From CAVPJC01 sp963705155 (GTDB taxonomy: Bacteria; Chloroflexota; Anaerolineae; Anaerolineales; UBA4823), in the NCBI GenBank assembly GCA_963705155.1, contig CAVPJC010000015.1:1-64000 (forward strand): 64,000 nucleotides of DNA, read 5' to 3'. Both the position numbers and the translations under genes were made by a program. The notes beneath the pieces were generated by a model. The model was not told the origin of the DNA and did no database searches. It worked only from the letters and a program-made list of their open reading frames with translations. Below, in pieces: positions 54,472 to 60,936 of the stretch. Every line of letters starts with the position of its first letter. The stretch's first letter is position 1.

Positions 54472-55350
54472 TTACCTGCCCGGAGGAAAGATGGCGAGTG
54501 TATCTTCTTTATGCACGGGGGTGGAAAATCCGTGCTCATACATCAGATCACGCCCATTGAGCAGCACGCGCCAGCCCTGGCGCGGGACATAGGCCGGTTT
54601 CACTTCCACCCACATGGAGTCGCTTTTTTCTTCGGAATGCCAGACACGATCCAGAGCTTCGGCACGCGCCTGATGGTAATAACTGAAAAATTTGTTGAGC
54701 AGTTCAGAAACCGTGGCGTCTTTGGGGGCAGGCACCACCAGCTCGGACAGGCCCACGGCAGAGCGCAGCCGCCCGTAAAGCTCCACCTGAACACCAAATT
54801 CACCGCTAGTGAACTCTTGGGCGATCTGGTAGCCGTGCAGCATCTGGTTCATCTGAACACTGAGATACTTGCTCCACCCGCCCAGTGCCGGAGCGACAAC
54901 CGAGGCGGGCAGGTTGGCTTCCAACATGTACCTGGCAAAGGCGGCCTGCACCAGGCCCATCGAAGTGTTGACGTAAGCTGGCGGGGTGTGAATGCGGCGC
55001 GGCCCCTGCGCAGCATGATATTTCCCGGCTTGAAACAAGTAGTAGGCAAATTCCGAAGAAGTATCGATGCCCAGAGTGCGCGCCAGCCACACCGTAAAGA
55101 AACGCCGGCGTTCTTCCAGGTGGGATGGTTCTGCGCCCTGCTCCCAGCCCAGGATGGCCGCCGTTTCAGGCACAGATTGGAGATAGTTGTAAGTGGCAAT
55201 CACCAGCTCGGTGGCACGCTGCAGTAAGACCTCCACCGTCTCCACCATGGCGGCGCGGTCGTCTGAAGTCAGGTTGGCAAATCGAAGCATGCGCTGCCAT
55301 TCTTCGACTGGCTCTGCAGATAGATGCTTTAGTTCGAAAGAGGAATCCAT
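54472..55350 (-). CDS. Probable protoglobin-MoaD fusion protein
   Basis: This 292-residue protein has two parts. Residues 18-180 look like a protoglobin/sensor globin: MLRFANLTSDDRAAMVETVE, ELVIATYNYLQSVPETAAIL, RRRFFTVWLARTLG, then QAGKYHAAQGPRRIHTPPAY with His112 in the place of the heme-binding proximal His (family text GxxHxxxGx). Residues 185-292 are MoaD/ThiS-like: GVQVELYGRLRSAVGLSELV, GWRVLLNGRDLMYEHGFSTP, KEDTLAIFPPGR. The end is Gly-Arg, not Gly-Gly. It is upstream of the oxidoreductase on the same strand and divergent from moaA. A heme sensor of O2, CO or NO tied to cofactor sulfur delivery is possible but inferred. Confidence 0.65.
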   Translation of the reverse strand: MDSSFELKHLSAEPVEEWQRMLRFANLTSDDRAAMVETVEVLLQRATELVIATYNYLQSVPETAAILGWEQGAEPSHLEERRRFFTVWLARTLGIDTSSEFAYYLFQAGKYHAAQGPRRIHTPPAYVNTSMGLVQAAFARYMLEANLPASVVAPALGGWSKYLSVQMNQMLHGYQIAQEFTSGEFGVQVELYGRLRSAVGLSELVVPAPKDATVSELLNKFFSYYHQARAEALDRVWHSEEKSDSMWVEVKPAYVPRQGWRVLLNGRDLMYEHGFSTPVHKEDTLAIFPPGR

Positions 55351-55476
55351 CTCGGCTCTTTAAATAAGGCAATCAACCAGGTTAGAAGCCGGATTACAAT
55401 CTAATAGTAGCATTGAGTTAACTTCTAAGCAATTTTAAGGAAAAACTTAACGGCAGATTGCTCCGGGGATAACTGT

Positions 55477-55482
55477 TATAAT
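55477..55482 (+). promoter_or_regulatory. Likely -10 box of moaA
   Basis: TATAAT lies 48 bases before the ATG. The -35 region is weak. The divergent gap 55351-55529 was checked by eye for a Moco riboswitch, but no clear conserved fold was seen. Confidence 0.5.
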
Positions 55483-55529
55483 TTTTGAAGCAGAACGATA
55501 TTCTCGCTGGCTGGTAATCTGGAAAACGA

Positions 55530-56510
55530 ATGGCTTACGATCAATTTGGGCGACACATCCACTATTTGCGCATCAGCCTCACCGATCATTGCAACCTGCG
55601 TTGTATCTACTGCATGCCGGATGATGTCACCTTCCGCCCCAATTCGGAATTGATGCAGGATGAAGAGATCCTAAAACTCGTCCGGGTGTTCAGCGGACTG
55701 GGTTTTGATAAATTCCGTCTCACGGGGGGTGAGCCAACCGTGCGCGCCAACGTTGTGGAGTTGGTGCGTTGCATTGCCAGCACGCCGGGTGTGCGCTCGC
55801 TCTCGATGACGTCCAATGGTGTCCTGTTTTCACGCCTGGCACAGCCTTTAAAAGATGCCGGTCTGCAGCGGGTAAACTTCAGCCTGGATACACTGGACCC
55901 GGACAAATTCTACCGGCTGACCCGGCGCGGCACGCTGGGGCAAGTGCTGGAGGGGATTCGGGCAGCCGAGCGCGCCGGATTGACGCCGATAAAAATCAAT
56001 GTGGTTGTGGCGCGTGGTTACAGTGATACCGACATGCACGAACTGGCCCGGCTTACCCTGGTGCACAGATGGCAGGTGCGGTTCATCGAGATGATGCCCT
56101 TTGCCGGGGCAACAGACTTTCAACGCGAGCAAATGGTGACCGCGGCTGAGATGCAGATGCAAATTGAGCGGCAGATCGGCAGTCTGGAACCTGTGAACGG
56201 CGGGCGCCTGGACGGTGAAGCCCGCCTGTTCCGGCTTGCAGGGGCGCTCGGCGACCTGGGTTTTATCTCCACCGTCAGCCAGCCTTTCTGCGCCAGCTGC
56301 ACGCGCGCCCGCCTGACCGCCGATGGCAGGCTGCGGCTGTGCCTGCTGCGCGAAAACGAAGTGGATTTGCTCAGCCCCCTGCGAGCGGGCGCCACGCAAG
56401 CAGAGCTGCGCAGTCTGGTTTTGGAAGGGATCTGGAAGAAACCCTGGGGGAACCGGTTGAATCAGGGTGAAACTGCATTGAACCGCACCATGAGCCAGAT
56501 CGGTGGTTAG
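55530..56510 (+). CDS. moaA: GTP 3',8-cyclase MoaA
   Basis: This radical SAM enzyme of 326 residues starts molybdopterin/tungstopterin synthesis from GTP. The N-terminal cluster motif is LTDHCNLRCIYCMPDDV, followed by KFRLTGGEPTVRANVVELV and SMTSNGVLFSRLAQPLKDAG. The second cluster, C-x2-C-x13-C, is SQPFCASCTRARLTADGRLR with LCLL. The C-terminal Gly-Gly (MSQIGG) needed for activity is present. It is divergent from the globin-MoaD gene, and the set serves the aldehyde oxidoreductase. It is intact. Confidence 0.95.
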   Translation: MAYDQFGRHIHYLRISLTDHCNLRCIYCMPDDVTFRPNSELMQDEEILKLVRVFSGLGFDKFRLTGGEPTVRANVVELVRCIASTPGVRSLSMTSNGVLFSRLAQPLKDAGLQRVNFSLDTLDPDKFYRLTRRGTLGQVLEGIRAAERAGLTPIKINVVVARGYSDTDMHELARLTLVHRWQVRFIEMMPFAGATDFQREQMVTAAEMQMQIERQIGSLEPVNGGRLDGEARLFRLAGALGDLGFISTVSQPFCASCTRARLTADGRLRLCLLRENEVDLLSPLRAGATQAELRSLVLEGIWKKPWGNRLNQGETALNRTMSQIGG

Positions 56511-56524
56511 CAGCCGGTAAAGCC

Positions 56525-57418
56525 TCAACCGGCAGCCAGCCGGTTTAATTTCATTCCCACTTCACGCCACTGTACTTTCGATACTCCCAGTTTTTGGCGA
56601 ATTTTATCTTTGTCGATATCGCTGTTCCAATCGCTCAGTGCACAGGTCCAGCGGCACATGTCGAACGAAACGTGTTTTTCCAACCCGGCTTCATGTCCCA
56701 GGTCTTCCAGCAAATATTCCAGGCGGCGCGGCGACCAGGGAAACACCTGATCGGCGAGCTCGTATTGGCGGCGATATTCATGGTAAGCCTCCACCCAGTC
56801 GGTGGAGAGCTGAATCTTGCGTTCTTTGTAGCGGTGCTGTGGGCTTGCATAGCGCACGAAGAGCAGAGGCCCGTCGGGGGCTTCCAGGTCGATATGGTTG
56901 GGACTGAGCGCCAGGCATTCGCCTTTTTTAATGCCGGTTTCCAGCAGCAGAGCAACCAGGGCGTAAGAGCGGGTATCGGGGCGGGCGCTGGTGCGGTGCA
57001 AACTGGCGGCTTTGAGCAGCGCTTGAACTTCATCGGGGGTCAGCACGACCGGCAGCGGGCTGAGAACCGATTTTTGCAGCACCTTTTCGGCCGGATCGGA
57101 AAGCAGCACCCCGTTTTTGTGCAGCCAACGAAAGAAAGCTTTTACAGATGTGATGCGGCGAGAAAGTGTTTTCGGGCTGCAGGGAATGCCGCGCTTGTGC
57201 TGCATCCAGTCCAAAAAACTGTTCAAGTCGGTCGTAGAGATATCTCCCAGGGCTCGATCCGGGGCGAGGAAAGTGGCCAACAGGTGCAGATCATTGCGGA
57301 AAGCCTTGACCGTGTGAGGGGAATTGCCCTGATCATCCAGGTAAACGCGCCATGCTTCGATGCTGGGGGAAAGCATGGAAGTGCGGGTGATATGAGCGCT
57401 GGTCGATTCTGATGGCAT
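56525..57418 (-). CDS. Tyrosine recombinase homologue without catalytic residues
   Basis: This 297-residue protein has the phage-integrase SAM-like N-domain (SIEAWRVYLDDQGNSPHTVK, SRRITSVKAFFRWLHKNGVL). The C-domain follows XerC/D order but the active site is gone. TGLRxxE reads ETGIKKGECLAL (Arg to Lys), HxLRH reads SFDMCRWTCAL (first His to Asp, last His to Trp), LGH reads KLGVSKVQW, and no Tyr follows (WREVGMKLNRLAAG). It may still bind DNA and act as a structural or regulatory protein. GGAGG before the ATG at 57416-57418 fixes the start. Confidence 0.75.
   Translation of the reverse strand: MPSESTSAHITRTSMLSPSIEAWRVYLDDQGNSPHTVKAFRNDLHLLATFLAPDRALGDISTTDLNSFLDWMQHKRGIPCSPKTLSRRITSVKAFFRWLHKNGVLLSDPAEKVLQKSVLSPLPVVLTPDEVQALLKAASLHRTSARPDTRSYALVALLLETGIKKGECLALSPNHIDLEAPDGPLLFVRYASPQHRYKERKIQLSTDWVEAYHEYRRQYELADQVFPWSPRRLEYLLEDLGHEAGLEKHVSFDMCRWTCALSDWNSDIDKDKIRQKLGVSKVQWREVGMKLNRLAAG
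56527..56552 (+). terminator. Terminator of moaA
   Basis: The stem AACCGGC / GCCGGTT with loop AGCCA is followed by TAATTT. It lies inside the last codons of the convergent recombinase-like gene. Confidence 0.6.
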
Positions 57419-57490
57419 ACGAGCCTCCGGATTGCGGATAGATTTTTCGTGTAGCCTGTTATGCGTATAGTTTAACAAATAATTGCCAGT

Positions 57491-57519
57491 TTGTCAATCG
57501 GTTCCGCTTCAGGTATAAT
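57491..57519 (+). promoter_or_regulatory. Sigma-70-type promoter of the small lipoprotein gene
   Basis: TTGTCA (57491-57496) and TATAAT (57514-57519) are 17 bases apart, close to consensus. A 7-bp hairpin (CGAAACC / GGTTTCG) follows in the leader at about 57525-57550. Confidence 0.75.
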
Positions 57520-57587
57520 CTAGCCCGAAACCGCCTGGTTACTGGTTTCGGCAGGTTTCTGGATCACGAAGATATCCGGAGGTATCT

Positions 57588-58019
57588 ATGAGCAAGTATC
57601 GCTGGATGGCGATTTTAATCACCCTGGTCAGTGCTTTGCTCCTTTCGGCATGCGGCGCATCGACGCCCGTCTCGACACCCTCACCGGTGGTTGAAGAGAC
57701 TGTGGCAGCAACAACTTATCCGGAGCCGGTCAACACATATCCACAGCCGGAGTCCGTGCCTACGGCTGTCAGCTCCGATATTCCCAATGCCTATCCCGGG
57801 CCGGGTCAGGGGGGCGAATTTACGGATTGGTCCCGGGCTGAGCAAGCCATCTTGAACGGCGAGGTGGCTGAGCTTTATCGTGACAACAGCATGCATGTAA
57901 CCCTGGTGCTAAAAAATGGCGGTGTGTGGCTGGCGCTGGAGCCAGCCCTGGATGAGGTTGTCAGAGTGGTAGAGCGGTGCGGAGAACCCTGCAAAGATAT
58001 CCAACAGGGGACGCCGTAA
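57588..58019 (+). CDS. Small lipoprotein of unknown function
   Basis: This 143-residue protein has a signal peptide and lipobox (ILITLVSALLLSAC). A Pro/Thr/Ser-rich stretch with YPEP/YPQP/YPGP motifs follows (residues 42-75), and then a compact domain of about 65 residues (DWSRAEQAILNGEVAELYRD, VTLVLKNGGVWLALEPALDE). The end has two Cys (RCGEPCKDI) that could bridge. The domain is of the kind seen with YD-repeat-free Chloroflexota lipoproteins, and I cannot name it. GGAGG lies upstream. The gene has its own promoter and terminator. Confidence 0.75.
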   Translation: MSKYRWMAILITLVSALLLSACGASTPVSTPSPVVEETVAATTYPEPVNTYPQPESVPTAVSSDIPNAYPGPGQGGEFTDWSRAEQAILNGEVAELYRDNSMHVTLVLKNGGVWLALEPALDEVVRVVERCGEPCKDIQQGTP

Positions 58020-58042
58020 GCATACTCCTGCCGATTGAACAA

Positions 58043-58077
58043 CCTGCGCCCGTGCATTTGGCCGGCGCAGGTTTTAT
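58043..58077 (+). terminator. Rho-independent terminator
   Basis: An 8-bp stem CCTGCGCC / GGCGCAGG with a 13-base loop is followed by TTTTATT, 24 bases after the lipoprotein stop. Confidence 0.75.
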
Positions 58078-58104
58078 TAATATATTTCTTATCTTTAATT
58101 ACCC

Positions 58105-58133
58105 TTGACAGATCTTGAAATTGGCGATATTAT
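58105..58133 (+). promoter_or_regulatory. Sigma-70-type promoter of the MarR gene
   Basis: TTGACA (58105-58110, perfect) and TATTAT (58128-58133) are 17 bases apart, 34 bases before the ATG. Confidence 0.8.
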
Positions 58134-58138
58134 TTCGA

Positions 58139-58155
58139 CATTGAACTATTCAATG
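58139..58155. promoter_or_regulatory. 17-bp palindrome, likely MarR operator
   Basis: CATTGAA-CTA-TTCAATG is a perfect palindrome placed over the transcription start region, just after the -10 box and 12 bases before the MarR ATG. MarR proteins usually bind such sites and repress themselves. Confidence 0.7.
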
Positions 58156-58166
58156 TGAAGGAATAA

Positions 58167-58646
58167 ATGCCAACTCATTACCAGGGTACTCCTAAGGAAA
58201 CTCTCGCGCTGAACACCTTTATCAAGCTGACACGCTCGGTAGAGACACTGCTTGACCGGCTTTCACAGCGCGGCACACAGGGCAGCCTGACCCCCAGCCA
58301 GTTTGGCGTGTTAGAGACGCTTTATCACCTGGGGCCGATGTGCCAGAGCGAGCTGGGTTCCAAGCTGCTGCGCAGTAGCGGGAATATTACCATGGTGATC
58401 GACAACCTGGAGAAACATCAGCTTGTGCGCCGTGAGCGCCACCCGGACGACCGCCGCATGGTGCAAGTGTCGCTGACGGAGGCAGGCAGCCAACTCATCG
58501 CTGAGATGTTCCCCAGGCACCTGGTTTCAATCGTTGAGGAATTAAGCGTTCTGGATGCCCGGGAGCAGGAAACCCTTGGCAGGCTGTGCCGAAAGCTCGG
58601 ATTGGGTGAGCCAGTTCGCGAGCCAGCTCCCGCTATAAGGGAGTGA
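58167..58646 (+). CDS. MarR-family transcriptional regulator
   Basis: This 159-residue protein has the MarR winged helix: TPSQFGVLETLYHLGPMCQS, ELGSKLLRSSGNITMVIDNL and the wing LVRRERHPDDRRMVQVSLTE. Dimer helices lie at both ends. The perfect 17-bp palindrome at its own promoter suggests autoregulation. The next gene, a YceI protein, is the usual partner of this MarR type and the likely regulated gene. The gap 58647-58772 has its own features. Confidence 0.92.
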   Translation: MPTHYQGTPKETLALNTFIKLTRSVETLLDRLSQRGTQGSLTPSQFGVLETLYHLGPMCQSELGSKLLRSSGNITMVIDNLEKHQLVRRERHPDDRRMVQVSLTEAGSQLIAEMFPRHLVSIVEELSVLDAREQETLGRLCRKLGLGEPVREPAPAIRE

Positions 58647-58681
58647 ACCAGTGCTTTTTTTTGGCAAAATAGTTCGATATG

Positions 58682-58707
58682 AAGTAAATCTATATCAAGT
58701 AAATCTA
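58682..58707 (+). repeat. Two 11-bp direct repeats before the YceI gene
   Basis: AAGTAAATCTA occurs at 58682-58692 and again at 58697-58707, a 15-base step, 66-91 bases before the YceI ATG. It could be a regulator site or a simple duplication. Just upstream GTTCGATATGAAG loosely resembles half of the MarR palindrome. Confidence 0.5.
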
Positions 58708-58772
58708 CGTAAAGCAATTTGCGTACGAATATCAACCAACAAAATCTAATATTTCTTAAGGAGAACTATCCC

Positions 58773-59318
58773 ATGTCTTGGACAATCAATTCATCCCATA
58801 CCCGCGCCGCGTTTTCAGTCCGGCATATGATGATCAGCACGGTTCACGGCCAGTTTGAGAAAGTGACTGGCACCGTGGATTTCAACCCGGAAGCCCCTGC
58901 CAAAACCATTGTGGATGTGCAGATCGAGGCAGCCAGCATCACCACACGTGATGCCCAACGAGATGGTCACCTCATCTCACCCGATTTCCTGGATGCCGGG
59001 AATTATCCCTACCTGACCTTCAAAGGAAAGCGCGTGGAAGTTGTGGATGAGACCCATGCCCGTCTGGTGGGTGATCTCACCATCCGTGATGTTACTCGAG
59101 AAGTCGTGCTGGATGTCGAATACAACGGCATGGCCAAAAGCCCGTGGGGCACCACCAATGCCGGTTTCAGCGCCTCCACCAAAATCAACCGCAAGGATTG
59201 GGGTCTGACCTGGAACGTGGGCCTGGAAACCGGCGGCTGGCTGGTTGGCGACGCCATCAATGTTAGCATCGAGCTTGAGATCGTCAAGGTTCCCGAAGAG
59301 CAGATGGCAGCTGCCTGA
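58773..59318 (+). CDS. YceI-family lipocalin-like protein
   Basis: This 181-residue beta-barrel binds polyprenyl or similar lipids. Signs are WTINSSHTRAAFSVRHMMIS, GQFEKVTGTVDFNPEAPAKT, SPDFLDAGNYPYLTFKGKRV, VGDLTIRDVTREVVLDVEYN and FSASTKINRKDWGLTWN. There is no signal peptide, so this is the cytoplasmic type, unlike E. coli YceI. AAGGAG precedes the ATG at 58773, which is preferred to an upstream start without a ribosome site. It is paired with the MarR gene. Confidence 0.94.
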   Translation: MSWTINSSHTRAAFSVRHMMISTVHGQFEKVTGTVDFNPEAPAKTIVDVQIEAASITTRDAQRDGHLISPDFLDAGNYPYLTFKGKRVEVVDETHARLVGDLTIRDVTREVVLDVEYNGMAKSPWGTTNAGFSASTKINRKDWGLTWNVGLETGGWLVGDAINVSIELEIVKVPEEQMAAA

Positions 59319-59339
59319 GTAATTGAGCCTAAAATTGCT

Positions 59340-59380
59340 GCAGAGCATGTCCGGCGGCTGTGCCGCCGGGCATGCTCTGC
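59340..59380. repeat. 19-bp hairpin between YceI and the next gene
   Basis: GCAGAGCATG-t-CCGGCGGC pairs with GCCGCCGG-g-CATGCTCTGC around a 3-base loop, with one mismatch in 19. There is no T-run. It ends 14 bases before the next ATG and could sequester its ribosome site. Confidence 0.65.
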
Positions 59381-59394
59381 TCAGGTACAACGTG

Positions 59395-59733
59395 ATGAGC
59401 ATAACTGGCGCCCACGATCAAATATCTTCTGTCGTTTTGAGTTGGGATGGTGTGACCGGCCACCCGCATCGTTTTGGCGGGACGGAATACCGCCTGGGCT
59501 CGCGGGAATTGGGCCATATCCACGGCGATCATCTGGTGGATATCCCGTTCCCCACGCCTGTTCGTGATGAGCTGGTTGCCCTGGGACAGGCCCAGCCTCA
59601 CCACATCTTGCCAAAATCGGGCTGGGTCAGCTTGTTCCTGCGCCAGCCAGAAGATGTGGAACAGGCCATTGCGCTTTTACGACGCTCTTATGAGCTGGCC
59701 GTGAGCCAGGCTTCAAAACGAAAAAAGAATTAA
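59395..59733 (+). CDS. DUF5519 (luciferase-domain) family protein
   Basis: This 112-residue protein has SSVVLSWDGVTGHPHRFGGT, EYRLGSRELGHIHGDHLVDI, PFPTPVRDELVALGQAQPHH and GWVSLFLRQPEDVEQAIALL. The GHIHGDxLxDIPFP text is the mark of the small DUF5519 family, named after a luciferase-like domain but with no shown light reaction. Its role is unknown. The start has a poor ribosome site and follows the strong hairpin at 59340-59380. Confidence 0.78.
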   Translation: MSITGAHDQISSVVLSWDGVTGHPHRFGGTEYRLGSRELGHIHGDHLVDIPFPTPVRDELVALGQAQPHHILPKSGWVSLFLRQPEDVEQAIALLRRSYELAVSQASKRKKN

Positions 59734-59772
59734 GCCGGTACGCCCGGCAATCCGGCTCACAAGCCGCCCAAT

Positions 59773-59812
59773 GGAGCAGCCCCGGTAATTTAACCCGGCG
59801 GCTGCTCCTTTT
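59773..59812 (+). terminator. Rho-independent terminator
   Basis: The stem GGAGCAGCC / GGCTGCTCC, extended by CCGG/CCGG with a bulge, is followed by TTTT, 40 bases after the DUF5519 stop. Confidence 0.75.
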
Positions 59813-59844
59813 CGGTTTTTTGGTTTTATAGTAAGCTTCTGACC

Positions 59845-60888
59845 ATGTTTCTTGTTCAGGTCATCGTCTTCCTTGCGGGCGCAGGGCTGGTGGCAGCGAC
59901 GCTGTATTCGGCCACTGTGACCTTTGTGCTGCCGCGCGCCGCCAATACATGGATGATGCGCATTATCTTCGGGAGCGTCTGGTCGATTTTCAAACTGCTG
60001 GTGCGCCGCTCGCGTGGCTATGCCGCGCGAGATCGCATTCTGGCTCTTCTGGCTCCCGTCAGCCTGCTTTCCCTGTTACCGGCCTGGCTGGGTCTGGTAG
60101 GGCTGGGATATGCGGGCATGTTCTGGGCCGTGGGTGTGGGTTCATGGTACCAGGCATTTCGCTCCAGCGGGTCTGCGCTGCTGACCCTGGGCTTTATGAA
60201 CCCGGAAGGGATTCTCTTCACCATGCTGGAATTCACTGAAGCCACGATCGGTTTGATGCTGGTGGCGCTGCTGATTGCCTACCTGCCGAGCATATACAGC
60301 GCTTTTTCCCGGCGCGAGGCGCTGGTGACGCTGTTGGAGGTGCGGGCCGGAAATCCGCCCTCAGCAGTGGAGATGATCGCCCGTTATCACCGCATCCACG
60401 GTCTAGAGCACCTTACCGAGCAGTGGCAAACCTGGGAAGGCTGGTTTGCAGATATCGAGGAGAGCCACACATCGTTAGCAGCCCTGGTTTTCTTTCGCTC
60501 GCCGCAGCCCATGCACTCCTGGGTCAATGCAGCCGGCGCCGTGCTGGATGCGGCTGCGCTGACGCGCTCGGCGGTGGCTGTGCCAACCGATCCGACGGCC
60601 GACCTGTGCATTCGCGCCGGGTATCTGGCGCTCAGGCATATCGCTGATTTTTTTCGCATCCCGTATCACCCGGACCCGCATTACCCTGCCCAGCCAATTC
60701 GTATCACCCGCGAAGAGTTTGAAGCCAGCCTGGATGCGCTGGCTGCCAGCGGCGTACCGCTTAAGACGGATCGCAGCCAGGCCTGGGCAGATTTTGCCGG
60801 TTGGCGGGTCAATTATGACGCTGTGCTGACCGCAATGGCGAAAATCACGTACGCGCCAGCTTCACCCTGGATCATACAACGGTCATAA
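59845..60888 (+). CDS. Integral membrane protein of unknown function
   Basis: This 347-residue protein has four or five hydrophobic segments in the first 150 residues (LVQVIVFLAGAGLVAATLYS, SLLSLLPAWLGLVGLGYAGM, AFRSSGSALLTLGFMNPEG, ATIGLMLVALLIAYLPSIYS) and a soluble C-terminal half. The piece SSGSALLTLGF between two helices has the look of an ion-channel pore loop, but the selectivity TVGYG is absent. The soluble part holds VEMIARYHRIHGLEHLTEQW and FRIPYHPDPHYP. No family named. It converges on the PBP gene across a strong terminator. Confidence 0.7.
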   Translation: MFLVQVIVFLAGAGLVAATLYSATVTFVLPRAANTWMMRIIFGSVWSIFKLLVRRSRGYAARDRILALLAPVSLLSLLPAWLGLVGLGYAGMFWAVGVGSWYQAFRSSGSALLTLGFMNPEGILFTMLEFTEATIGLMLVALLIAYLPSIYSAFSRREALVTLLEVRAGNPPSAVEMIARYHRIHGLEHLTEQWQTWEGWFADIEESHTSLAALVFFRSPQPMHSWVNAAGAVLDAAALTRSAVAVPTDPTADLCIRAGYLALRHIADFFRIPYHPDPHYPAQPIRITREEFEASLDALAASGVPLKTDRSQAWADFAGWRVNYDAVLTAMAKITYAPASPWIIQRS

Positions 60889-60893
60889 CAAAT

Positions 60894-60935
60894 CCGGGGT
60901 GTTTCAACGGTTCTGGTTGAAACACCCCGGGTGTC
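60894..60935. terminator. Bidirectional terminator between convergent genes
   Basis: A perfect 15-bp stem CCGGGGTGTTTCAAC / GTTGAAACACCCCGG with a 7-base loop sits between the stops at 60888 and 60937. Confidence 0.8.
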
Positions 60936-60936
60936 G

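Noticed and set aside
55351..55529. Molybdenum/tungsten cofactor riboswitch before moaA
   Set aside because: The gap has a -10 box and a few weak stems but no convincing conserved fold by eye. A covariance search would be decisive.
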